A stretch of DNA of 64,000 nt, from positions 98,501 to 162,500 of the forward strand of contig NC_092012.1 in NCBI RefSeq assembly GCF_042242105.1, in the 5' to 3' direction. The notes beneath the pieces are model-generated. The model saw only the letters and a list, made by a program, of their open reading frames with translations, was not told where the DNA came from and did no database searches. The stretch comes from Pempheris klunzingeri. Lineage: Eukaryota; Chordata; Actinopteri; Acropomatiformes; Pempheridae. A program made the position numbers and the translations under genes. The stretch's first letter is position 1. Every line of letters begins with the position of its first letter. This document shows, in pieces, positions 24,677-32,111 of the stretch.

Positions 24677-25272
24677 ACCAGTAAACTAAATTCCTTGCAA
24701 TGTGGACACCAGCAATAAGCCTGATCCCGATTGTGTGTGTGAATGAAGTGTGTTCAGCCTCAGTGTGCTGCCAGGTGAAGTCAGCGGACCTACGGTCGGT
24801 CTGGGTGGGGGTAGGTTGGTGTCACACTAAAACCCGTTCATAATTCACTGCCTTTAACTGTGTTTAACACCTTACACAAAACCATGACCACAACACAGCG
24901 CCTCTTCCGCCTCAGTGACCATACGGCGAGGACAGCAGGTGAAGCTCTGACCAAAGTTAAAATTTCATCGGATCAACAGCTGATTGGTGGGTTGTATTAA
25001 TGCCGACTGTAAGAGTAGAACCTGCTGTTTAGGATTAGACGTTCGGACAAAGTCTGCGGTGTGTCTGTATTCGTCTAGAAAACAGAAAGTTCTAAAGTGT
25101 GATATTTCTGGACGAAGTCTGGTCTTTCTCCGCATGTCATCGCGGTAGCTGCTAGCTAGCTGCAGAGCTCACCTCCCCAGATCCCGATCTTCAGCTGGGA
25201 CTTGTCCAAGTTCTCCACGTAGTCTCCGATGAACCTGTTGAGCAGGTCGCTAACCAGAGACTCGAAGACCAT
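873..25272 (-). CDS. vps13c: VPS13C-like bridge lipid-transfer protein, first 28 coding exons (partial)
   Basis: VPS13 proteins are rod-like lipid-transfer bridges at organelle contacts; VPS13C links ER with late endosomes and lipid droplets. I read 28 exons on the minus strand: 25173-25272, 23582-23625, 23075-23117, 20977-21072, 19264-19365, 13200-13262, 12365-12439, 10955-11064, 10681-10740, 10527-10586, 9321-9401, 8974-9031, 8475-8602, 8228-8334, 7608-7782, 7078-7140, 6837-6978, 6013-6113, 5769-5911, 4296-4488, 4061-4175, 3596-3732, 2928-3057, 2724-2841, 1857-1989, 1434-1506, 1139-1239, 873-1026. They total 2905 nt (968 codons plus one base) and keep phase at every junction. The start [20 protein letters not shown] is the chorein N-terminus. 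Further landmarks are [58 protein letters not shown] and [15 protein letters not shown] favours VPS13C over VPS13A, which I recall as LIVPSS. The remaining ~2,700 residues lie left of the window. Exon 7's acceptor (AAAG) is weak. The usual FFAT motif near residues 870-900 is not found. Confidence 0.93.
2029..2722. repeat. 12-bp minisatellite (GTGGGTGAGTCA)n
   Basis: About 0.7 kb of tandem 12-mers, GTGGGTGAGTCA and variants, with longer interspersed units containing GGTTAGCAGTT in the left third. It fills almost the whole vps13c intron between exons 24 and 25 and starts about 20 bp from the exon 24 donor. The unit length is a multiple of three and has no stop on either strand, which explains the long spurious open frames here. 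Confidence 0.95.
2886..2925. repeat. (TG)n microsatellite touching the exon 23 donor
   Basis: A pure (GT)n tract of about 40 bp. On the gene (minus) strand it reads CAG|GTACACACAC, so the (AC)n run begins only four bases into the intron after vps13c exon 23. Confidence 0.95.
3063..3206. repeat. (AC)n microsatellite, interrupted by GC
   Basis: An (AC)n tract with CG interruptions in the vps13c intron upstream of exon 23. On the gene strand the exon 23 acceptor reads GTGTGTCTCAG, so the alternating GT run stands where a polypyrimidine tract would be. Downstream, 3207-3595 is plain intron with nothing recognised. Confidence 0.93.
4500..5745. repeat. 15-bp minisatellite (CCTTCATCAGCCCCG)n with 342-bp higher-order unit
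   Basis: About 1.25 kb of tandem units near 15 bp (CCTTCATCAGCCCCG, CCTTCATTAGCCCT) in the vps13c intron between exons 19 and 20. The rare variant GCGCTCCTTC occurs at 5141 and 5483, and surrounding variants repeat at the same 342-bp offset, so a long block has duplicated inside the array. The array begins about 12 bp from the exon 20 acceptor. Confidence 0.95.
8705..8930. repeat. Degenerate TGATCA/TTGATT-rich repeat
   Basis: About 225 bp of imperfect repeats of TTGATCATGTTGAT-like units in the intron between vps13c exons 12 and 13. It is rich in the palindrome TGATCA, so both strands look alike and give short open frames of no coding value. From 9040 to 9320 the intron holds a purine-rich GAGGAG tract and nothing else recognised. 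Confidence 0.75.
9473..10522. repeat. 10-bp minisatellite (ACAGGTGTAG)n passing into 40-bp higher-order repeat
   Basis: About 1.05 kb between vps13c exons 10 and 11. The left half is a simple 10-mer array (ACAGGTGTAG, ACAGGGGTAG, ACAGGGGAAG). From about 9910 onward it becomes a regular four-unit pattern in which GTTCACGGGTATAAACAG recurs about every 40 bp. The array ends about 15 bp from the exon 10 donor. Confidence 0.95.
10632..10678. repeat. (GT)n microsatellite abutting exon 9 donor
   Basis: On the gene strand this reads CAG|GTAACACACACAC, so the CA run starts within the donor site of vps13c exon 9. It has one GAGA interruption near 10663. Confidence 0.93.
11520..12225. repeat. Minisatellite of AGCTAACATCTAGT units
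   Basis: About 0.7 kb of AGCTAACATCTAGTAGCTAA-type repeats in the vps13c intron between exons 7 and 8. The variant AATATCTAGCAGCTTACACC is found at 11881 and 12112, showing an internal 231-bp duplication. The flanking 11160-11519 is ordinary AT-rich intron in which I see nothing. Confidence 0.93.
12908..13197. repeat. (GT)n compound microsatellite abutting exon 6 donor
   Basis: Four (GT)n blocks separated by a repeated island (AACACTGTGTGTGGTAGTG), so the microsatellite and its island have themselves been tandemly copied. On the gene strand the exon 6 donor CACG|GTAACACACAC runs straight into it. Between 12440 and 12907 the intron shows nothing recognisable. Confidence 0.95.
13310..17560. 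repeat. 4.2-kb minisatellite, 27/31-bp units (CATTCAGTCATCTATCCATC...)
   Basis: The largest array in the window, in the vps13c intron between exons 5 and 6. The basic 27-bp unit begins CATTCAGTCATCTATCCATC. A second class has an extra CATT or CAGT, making 31 bp. Neither has a stop codon in any plus-strand frame, so one open frame of 1,425 codons runs through the array and changes its apparent peptide repeat at each 31-bp unit. Rare variants recur at fixed spacing: a unit missing its middle at 15061 and 16715, and CATCTACAAATCTG at 15781 and 17435, both 1,654 bp apart. I judge it non-coding. Confidence 0.97.
17645..19246. repeat. 1.6-kb minisatellite (GGTCAGTCAGAG)n with 81-bp higher-order unit
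   Basis: Tandem GGTCAGTCAGG/GAGGTCAGTCA units fill the rest of the same vps13c intron up to about 18 bp from the exon 5 donor. In the left third, the rarer GTCTGGGGTCA variant lies at 17827, 17908, 17989 and 18070, a clean 81-bp higher-order repeat in four copies. The right half is dominated by GGCCAGTCAG variants. The 560-codon open frame across it is a by-product of a stop-free repeat. Confidence 0.96.
19370..20970. other. vps13c intron, no recognised element
   Basis: About 1.6 kb between exons 4 and 5. It holds a short AT-rich tract (ATATATTATTATATAATA) at 19382-19425 and a poly-G run near 20765-20780. I found no exon, RNA gene or transposon in it, and the short open frames show no coding features. 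Confidence 0.6.
21300..21990 (+). mobile_element. Degenerate Rex1/CR1-like LINE fragment (reverse transcriptase to C-terminus)
   Basis: In the vps13c intron between exons 3 and 4, antisense to the gene. The translation contains [18 protein letters not shown], recognisable as the RT finger/palm region of a common fish LINE. It is followed after a large loss by [14 protein letters not shown]-like and [13 protein letters not shown]-like C-terminal pieces, several frames broken. The related fragment at 51900-52325 shares the C-terminal part. This is an old, non-functional 5'-truncated copy. Confidence 0.75.
22070..22976. repeat. Minisatellite (AGATTCACTTCT)n
   Basis: About 0.9 kb of 10-12-bp units, AGATTCACTTCT, AGATTCACTTT and AGATTCTCTTCT, in the vps13c intron between exons 3 and 4. 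It ends about 100 bp from the exon 3 donor. No coding potential. Confidence 0.96.
23290..23460 (+). mobile_element. Decayed tRNA-derived SINE, 3' portion
   Basis: The order CAGTGTGTGAGCGG, then ACACTTTGAGTGGTGGAA, then GGACCATTTCC follows the tail of the better preserved SINE at 43484-43757 (CAGTGTGTGAATGAG, GCGCTTTGAGTAGTTGAA, GACCATTTACC). The tRNA-like head is not recognisable. It lies in the vps13c intron between exons 2 and 3. Confidence 0.6.
23893..24405. repeat. 21-bp minisatellite (CATGTGATCTATAATCTATAC)n, left arm of inverted pair
   Basis: About 25 units of a 21-mer in vps13c intron 1. Its reverse complement is the array at 25815-26105 on the other side of exon 1, and the two are joined to a shared single-copy segment (24408-24540 and 25652-25825), so they are two arms of one inverted duplication. 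Confidence 0.95.
24408..24540 (+). repeat. Inverted-repeat arm, single-copy part, left
   Basis: The segment from CCATAACTGCTGCAGCAGAG to GAAGCTTCAGTGATGTCACA matches the reverse complement of 25652-25825. I count about five mismatches in the first ~80 bp, a replaced/extra ~55-bp block in the right copy, and a perfect ~35-bp stretch at the inner end. It lies in vps13c intron 1. Confidence 0.85.
24587..24675. repeat. (GT)n microsatellite, about 88 bp
   Basis: A pure dinucleotide run in vps13c intron 1, inside the spacer of the inverted repeat and about 500 bp from exon 1. The rest of the intron spacer (24676-25172) shows no recognised element. Confidence 0.97.
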
Positions 25273-25651
25273 GACTGAAAGCCTCGGGTTGGACCCTGCT
25301 TGAGGGTCAAGGTCCACCTCACCTAGTTCCCGGTTGGGATGAAGTGAGAAATCAAGGATCGACTCTCTCTGGGATCGACTGCTGTTTTTAGGCGATTAAT
25401 GCTGCCTGTGTGCTGACAGCAACGTGTGCGTGAGAGAGCATCGATCGGTCAGGTGACAGTGAGTCAGTGAGGGGGGAGGGCGTTTCACCGAACACTGATA
25501 CCACGATAAATAATCTATAATCTATCATATACTAATCTATAATCTATAATAACTCACCTATAATCTATAACATAAAGAATACATACTAAATTACATAATA
25601 ATGTTAATGTGTGTAATGCATCACATAAAATCTAGAATCTTCACCATGTGA

Positions 25652-25825
25652 GTGATGTGACATCACTGAAGCTTCCTCGTACCTGGTCACCTCCCACCTG
25701 GAGTCTGACACACCTGAGAGACACCAAACCCCCCCAGGCAGGAAAATAACCTGAGGGTGCTCAGACCAGGTGGGACCAGATCCTGATCACCCGAGTCACT
25801 CTGCTGCAGCGGTTATGGTTCAGAT
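25652..25825 (-). repeat. Inverted-repeat arm, single-copy part, right
   Basis: Reverse-complement partner of 24408-24540, lying upstream of vps13c exon 1. It contains an extra block around 25690-25745 (GGAGTCTGACACACCTGAGA region) absent from the left arm. The inner end TGTGACATCACTGAAGCTTC is identical to the left copy. Between 25505 and 25580 the spacer also holds loose ATAATCTAT repeats. Confidence 0.85.
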
Positions 25826-26105
25826 TATAGATCCCATGGTATAGATTATAGATCATATGGTTCAGATTATAGATCCCATGGTATAGATTATAGATCCTAT
25901 GGTATAGATTATAGATCCCATGGTATAGATTATAGATCCCATGGTGTAGATTATAGATCCTATGTTACAGATTATAGATCCCATGGTATAGATTATAGAT
26001 CCTATGGTATATATTATAGATCCCATGGTATATATATTATAGATCCCACGGTGTAGATTATAGATCCTATGGTATAGATTATAGATCCCATGGTATAGAT
26101 TACAT
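25815..26105. repeat. 21-bp minisatellite (ATAGATTATAGATCCCATGGT)n, right arm of inverted pair
   Basis: Fourteen or so 21-bp units. Read on the minus strand they are the array of 23893-24405 with TGATC changed to GGATC. The array continues directly into the (ACACGGTAC) array to its right. Confidence 0.95.
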
Positions 26106-26730
26106 GTGTGTGTACTGTGTGTGTGTGTGTGTGTGTGTACACACACGGTACACGGTACACACACAGTACACACGGTACACACGGTACACACACAGTACAC
26201 ACACAGTATACACACAGTACACACGGTACACACACAGTACACATGGTACACACACAGTACACACGGTACACACACAGTACACACAGTATACACACAGTAC
26301 ACATGGTACACACACAGTACACACGGTACACACACAGTACACACGGTACACACACAGTACACATGGTACACACACAGTATACACACAGTACACATAGTAC
26401 ACACGGTACACACACGGTACACACACAGTACACATGGTACACACACAGTATACACACAGTACACATAGTACACACGGTACACACACAGTACACACGGTAC
26501 ACACACAGTACACACACAGTGTACACAGTATAAACACGGTACACACACAGTACACACAGTACACACACAGTACACACAGTACACACGGTACACACAGTAC
26601 ACACACAGTACACACAGTACACACACAGTACACACGGTACACACACAGTACACACAGTACACACAGTACACACGGTACACACAGTACACACACAGTACAC
26701 ACAGTACACACACAGTACACACGGTACACA
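26106..26730. repeat. Minisatellite of GTACACACA / GGTACACACACA units
   Basis: About 0.6 kb of 8-18-bp units mixing ACACACAGT and ACACGGTAC. It is nearly its own reverse complement in composition and is open in several frames on both strands, which gives Cys/Val/Tyr-rich and Thr/His/Tyr-rich artefact peptides. It lies between vps13c and agrp. The next 370 bp (26731-27105) holds nothing recognised. Confidence 0.95.
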
Positions 26731-27105
26731 GGACATGCCTGGCACTGTGGTGGCGCTCCACACTGACCTCCATCTCCATCAGCTCCCGGGTTAAAGCCAC
26801 TCTGTTGCCACGGTAACAGCAGGGCCTGAAACAGGAAGTGTGTGACGCTGTTGTTGTTGAAGACAAACGGGTTTGATTAAAAAGCTCTTCCTGCTGATGG
26901 ACCGTAATCAGCTCAAAGCGAGGCAGCGTGATGTCACCAGCGTGTCACGGTTCAGAGAACGGCGCCATGTTTGCAGTTGGAGGACGAAGAGTTTAATGAG
27001 CTGCTGATTGACGATAATGTCAGAAACACGGATGTGATGTTCTCTCATCAAACCCACAGACCATAAGAGAGGAGACATCAGCACTCAGGAAGCACTGCTG
27101 ACCCT

Positions 27106-28060
27106 CATAGGTCCCCGCAGACCCCCACAGACCCTCAGAGACTACCACAGAACCCTCAGAGGTCCCCACAGACCCTTAGAGACCCCCACAGACCCTCACA
27201 GGTCCCCACAGACCCTCAAAGAGCCCCACAGACCCTCACAGGTCCCCATAGACCCTCAGAGACCCCACAGACCCTCACAGGTCCCCATAGACCCTCAGAG
27301 ACCCCACAGTCCACCACAGACCCTCAGAGACCACGACAGACCCTCAGAGAACACCACAGACACCAATAAAACCCCACAGGTCCTTAGAGACCCCCACAGA
27401 CTCTCAAAGACCCTCACAGGTCCCCACAGACCCTCAGAGACCCCCACAGAACCCCACAGGTCATCATAGACCCTCAGAGACCCCCACAAACCCTCAGAGG
27501 TCCCCACAGACCCTTAGAGACCCCCACAGACCCTTACAGGTCCCCATAGACCCTCAGAGAACCCCACAGACCCTCACAGGTCCCCATAGACCCTCAGAGA
27601 CCCCACAGTCCCCCACAGACCCTCAGAGACCATGACAGACCCTCAGAGACACCCACAGACCCTCAGAGACCCCAACAGATCCTCAGAGAACACCACAGAT
27701 ACCAATAAAACCCCACAGGTCCTTAGAGACCCCCACAGACTCTCAAAGACCCTCACAGGTCCCCATAGACCCTCAGAGACGCCCCCCACCCCACCCCACA
27801 GACCCTTAGAAAACCCCACAGACTCTCACAGGTCCCCATAGACCCTCAGAAACCCCCACAGTCCCCTACAGACCCTCAGATACCCCCACAGGCCCTCAGG
27901 GGTCCCCATAGACTCTCAGAGACCCCCACAGTGCCCCACAGACCCCCACAGATCTCCACAGACCCCCACAGACTTCCACAGACCCTCAGAGACCCCCACA
28001 TACCCCACAGACCCTCAGAGACCCCCACAGACCCCCATAGACCCTCAGAGATCCTTAGAC
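27106..28060. repeat. Minisatellite (CCCACAGACCCTCAGAGA)n
   Basis: About 0.95 kb of 18-bp-like units (CCCACAGACCCTCAGAGA, CTCACAGGTCCCCATAGA). A block holding the rare variant ACCAATAAAACCCCACAGG recurs about 340 bp apart (near 27363 and 27703), showing internal block duplication. It ends in a short (GAC)n tract at 28063-28100. Intergenic. Confidence 0.95.
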
Positions 28061-28149
28061 AATGATGACGACGACGACGACGACGACGATGACGATGATG
28101 ATGACTCAGTTGGAGGGAAACATCCCTGTAACCCTTCTGTAACAAAAGA

Positions 28150-28960
28150 ATCTATATTTAATCTCTGTATTAGTGTATATTTAATCTCTGTATTAATCTA
28201 TATTTAATCTCTGTATTAGTGTATATTTAATCTCTGTATTAATCTATATTTAATCTCTGTATTAGTGTATATTTAATCTCTGTATTAGTGTATATTTAAT
28301 CTCTGTATTAGTGTATATTTAATCTCTGTATTAATCTATATTTAATCTCTGCGTTAGTGTATATTTAATCTCTGTATTAGTGTATATTTAATCTCTGTAT
28401 TAATCTATATTTAATCTCTGCGTTAGTGTATATTTAATCTCTGTATTAGTGTATATTTAATCTCTGTATTAATCTATATTTAATCTCTGTATTAGTGTAT
28501 ATTTAATCTCTGTATTAGTGTATATCTAATCTCTGTATTAATCTATATTTAATCTCTGTATTAGTGTATATTTAATCTCTGTATTCGTGTATATCTAATC
28601 TCTGTATTAATCTATATTTAATCTCTGTATTAGTGTATATTTAATCTCTGCGTTAGTGTATATTTAATCTCTGTATTAGTGTATATTTAATCTCTGTATT
28701 AATCTATATTTAATCTCTGTATTAGTGTATATTTAATCTCTGTATTAGTGTATATCTAATCTCTGTATTAATCTATATTTAATCTCTGTATTAGTGTATA
28801 TTTAATCTCTGTATTCGTGTATATCTAATCTCTGTATTAATCTATATTTAATCTCTGTATTAGTGTATATTTAATCTCTGTATTAATCTATATTTAATCT
28901 CTGTATTAGTCTATATTTAATCTCTGTGTTAGTCTATATTTAATCCCTATGTTGAGTCCC
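28150..28960. repeat. 23-bp AT-rich minisatellite (TATATTTAATCTCTGTATTAG)n
   Basis: About 35 units of a 23-mer alternating between ATTAGTG and ATTAATC junctions. AT-rich and intergenic, 0.3-1.1 kb upstream of the putative agrp promoter. From 28961 to 29270 I see only an (AC)n tract at 29133-29173. Confidence 0.95.
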
Positions 28961-29129
28961 TACATGTCATGTTTTATGTTGGTGAGTTTTGTTGAAGTTT
29001 GTTTTCAACGTGAAGCCTTTTGAGGGAAAATCAGTCATTTGTTTTTCTTGGCAACATAAAGAAAGAAAAACAAGGAAAAACTGACGTGGCGTGGTAATTA
29101 TAATTAGATGATGTCATTGGCCCCCCTCC

Positions 29130-29179
<50 letters not shown>

Positions 29180-29264
29180 GGTTAAACTACGACCACCATC
29201 ATGTTTCAAGGTGATGAAGCGGAGATGATGACCCCCACCCCCCCAGCTGGTCATGTGACCTCCC

Positions 29265-29338
29265 CTCCCCTTTAAATCACCACCATCCCCTCGAGAGACA
29301 GAGAGAGAGAGAGAGACGGTGAAGAGTCCCAGCGACAG
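29265..29338 (+). promoter_or_regulatory. agrp: Possible agrp core promoter and non-coding first exon
   Basis: CCCTTTAAATCACC gives a weak TATA-like element at about 29269-29277, followed by a GAGAGA-rich stretch and a good splice donor CGACAG|GTGAGT at 29338/29339. AGRP genes in vertebrates have a non-coding first exon, and an acceptor (CCTCTAGCAACAG) sits just before the start codon at 30456. The joining of these two sites is inferred. Confidence 0.4.
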
Positions 29339-30057
29339 GTGAGTCCCCCCCTCTCTGATACACTTCCTTCATTGTTTAAAATCATGTTTGTTAGGATGTA
29401 AATATAATAGCATGAACATGGTTTTATTGTCATTATTCCTTTAGATGTTATACAGCTGAACATGTTTGTACTGAAATGTAAATAGAATCATGGAATCATT
29501 ATTTTGTTGCCATTCTAGGCATCACAGAGATGAACAAAGTGCTGTCACTGTGAGATAAAGAGAAACTCCTCTAACAGTTACCGTTAAATCATCTGTCCTG
29601 TGTATTCAATTCAAGTATTCTAATCTGCCATTTTAAAACGATAAATGAAAAACTAAAATCTGTGAAAATTAAACTGCAGTTTGGATCAGAACAAGAGGAA
29701 GTCAGTCTGTTTGTTCATCATAAAAACATTCAGCTGAAGAAACCAGACCCTGATGAATGAGTTATTATAGATTCATTATGATGAATGGGTTATATTAAGA
29801 TGATAGAGCAATGATGAATGGGTTATGATGAATGAGTTATATTATGATGAATGGGTTATGATGATTATTTTTGCGGTCTGAATCTGCTTTATATAAACTG
29901 TCTCTTTTTGATTATTGATCTCTATTTGATTATTTTCTGATTATTTCCTTTGGTTTTTCATTATCGATACGAATGCAAACACCAGAACTACAAACTGCTG
30001 ATGCGGGAGGTCTTCAAATAGTCCAGGAAAAGTATCACTACCACAAAGTAAAAACTC

Positions 30058-30242
30058 ACCTGTATCACACCTGTAACACACCTGTTACACACCTGTATCA
30101 CACCTGTAACACACACCTGTTACACAACTGTATCACACCTGTATCACACCTGTAACACACCTGTAACACACCTGTATCACACCTGTAACACACCTGTTAC
30201 ACACCTGTATCACACCTGTAACACACCTGTAACACACCTGTA
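30058..30242. repeat. (CACACCTGTAA)n short array
   Basis: About 185 bp of CACACCTGTATCA and CACACCTGTAACA units in the presumed agrp 5' intron, about 215 bp before the start codon. Each unit carries the E-box CACCTG. The preceding 29339-30057 shows no recognised feature beyond ATGAATGGGTTAT repeats near 29760-29860. Confidence 0.85.
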
Positions 30243-30455
30243 AAGGCTGCACTGATGAAAGCTGTTTCTCTTCAGGCTGCAGGTGTCTGAACACACCTTT
30301 CTGCCTGTCTTCTCCATCATGACGCTCCTCCAGTGAACTCAGCCCTGTTTCCTAATCCACAGGCTCTTGGTGGAGAAGCTGAGGATTGTGGGAGCTGTAG
30401 TGCAGACAGTCCATTCTTCCTCCTCCTCCTCCTCCTCCTCCCCTCTAGCAACAGG

Positions 30456-31718
30456 ATGTTCGGCCCTTTGCTGCTCTGCTGTTGGTCCTTCAGTCTGCTG
30501 CGTCTCTCCTCGTCTCTGATTCATGGAAACATCCAGCTGGACGACAGTCCGGTTGCCGGCCACCACGCAGAAACCTCATACCTGTCCAACCACGGTCAGT
30601 AACACCTGTTTAGTCAGAGAGCTCCGACCTCCCACTCCCCGGTCACCTGACACACCACACCTGAAAACCTTCATCCATGACTTAGTGAAAATAAGTGTTT
30701 TCGGGGGGTTTCGAGGGTCTGAGCTCTTCCACAGGGGAATTTGTTACAGGTGTGTTTGAGATATTTGTGTACTCTCCTGGGTACGTACTTAGTTCATTAA
30801 AGACCAAATATAAAATAACTTTATTAGATCAAATGTAACCATCAGGTCCAAACTGTACTGTGGAGTCCTCACACACCTGTTCGGGTCTGGCGGGTCTGCT
30901 GTGATCTCAGGTGTAGACATGATGACGACTTCCTGTTTACAGAAGCCATTACTCTCCTTATTGGATTCAGACTTGCAGGTAAGTTAGTGATGACCTCAGG
31001 CTCTGTAGGGGGGGACCAGGTGTCACCTGGAAAGCCACATATTAACCCCTTCAGTAATCGTCAAGGAGTTGGTACTTTTTAAAAAACCCAAACTTGAATG
31101 GAGTTTGATGAAGTGTGCAGCAGGAATCTCCCTCCACAGTCTCTCAGCAGTAGAGAGTTGTATCATCTGCATACACATGGATTCTATGCTGTCGGCTGAT
31201 TGATTCAAATGATCAGGTGGTTTTTATTTAGGAGGATGAGGAGGAGGTGATGAAGGTGGCTGACAGGTAATGCAGCAGGTCTGTTTTCTATCTTGTGCCA
31301 TGCAGAGAGAAGCCACGCCCCTGACCCTGTTCATGATCCCGCCCTCCTACCTATTGACTCAGTGGAGGATCACTTCCTGCTGGACACCGGCTCCTACGAC
31401 GAGGTGGGTGCTGCTTATTTAAAGATACAGTAAATGTAAACACCTTTTCTTTCTTCCTGCTTAACGTGCTTCAAGTTGACGCTAGTGGCATTATCTGTTT
31501 TTATTCATGTGCCTCCTGTTTCTCAGGACTCGTCAGCAGCCCTGCAGCTGCAGGGTCGAGCCATGCGTTCCCCTCGTCGCTGCATCCCCCACCAGCAGTC
31601 ATGTCTGGGTTACCCACTGCCCTGCTGTGACCCCTGTGACACCTGCTACTGCCGCTTCTTCAACGCCATCTGCTACTGCCGCCGAGTTGGCCACGCCTGC
31701 CCACCCAGACGCACCTGA
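30456..31718 (+). CDS. agrp: Agouti-related peptide precursor (AgRP)
   Basis: AgRP is a secreted hypothalamic neuropeptide that antagonises melanocortin receptors and promotes feeding. Coding exons: 30456-30594, 30943-30978 (uncertain), 31306-31403, 31527-31718, giving 154 residues, or 142 without the 36-nt exon, since skipping it keeps frame. The N-terminus MFGPLLLCCWSFSLLRLSSS is a signal peptide. The last exon has a basic site RSPRR followed by the cysteine domain with CCDPC, TCYC, the receptor-binding RFFNA loop and CYC; I count ten cysteines, as expected of the inhibitor-knot agouti domain. The stop is at 31716-31718. The poly(A) signal AATAAA at 31785-31790 lies in a 3' end copied near 39.4 kb. 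The gene lies head to head with vps13c and tail to tail with the first chymotrypsinogen. Which fish paralogue it is I cannot settle, though close agreement with mammalian AgRP favours agrp1. Confidence 0.93.
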
Positions 31719-31784
31719 TGACAAGATGCTGTGAGGCTGTTTGTGCTGTTTGTGTTCATGTTGGATAAAACGTGCTCTCTGTGT

Positions 31785-31790
31785 AATAAA
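31785..31790 (+). terminator. agrp: agrp polyadenylation signal
   Basis: AATAAA about 70 bp after the agrp stop codon in GTGTAATAAACC. The only other copy of this context is at 39431-39436 in the duplicated block, where no agrp coding sequence precedes it. Confidence 0.75.
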
Positions 31791-32111
31791 CCACCGCTGA
31801 GGAAAAAGCTTTCAGCCTGAATGTGTCTCATGTCTTTGATTCCAAAGTCAACATGTCAACACGTTCATTCACTCATGAGGAACACAGAGGAACGTGTTTG
31901 TGCCTAGGCTAACCATTCCTGCCTGCAGACTAGAGTCCGTCTGAGCGTCTCCCTGTCAGAGGGACTCAGAGGGCTGAACCACATGTTGAAGAGTTTCTTT
32001 CCCTCAGTGTGAAGCGCCTCCAGAGCTCAGAGAAAACAAACCACAACCACACATCCCTTTCACACGTTCACACTTTTATTGGTGATCAGGTGGGAGCCGA
32101 GCCGTCCCGCC

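Noticed and set aside
873-25272. Assignment to VPS13A
   Set aside because: Residues such as [19 protein letters not shown] and the KKHKKPKK segment agree better with my recollection of VPS13C; a formal tree was not run.
25862-26866. Cys/Val/Tyr-rich 334-codon frame and its overlapping partners on both strands
   Set aside because: All arise from the ACACGGTAC array and the inverted 21-bp repeat.
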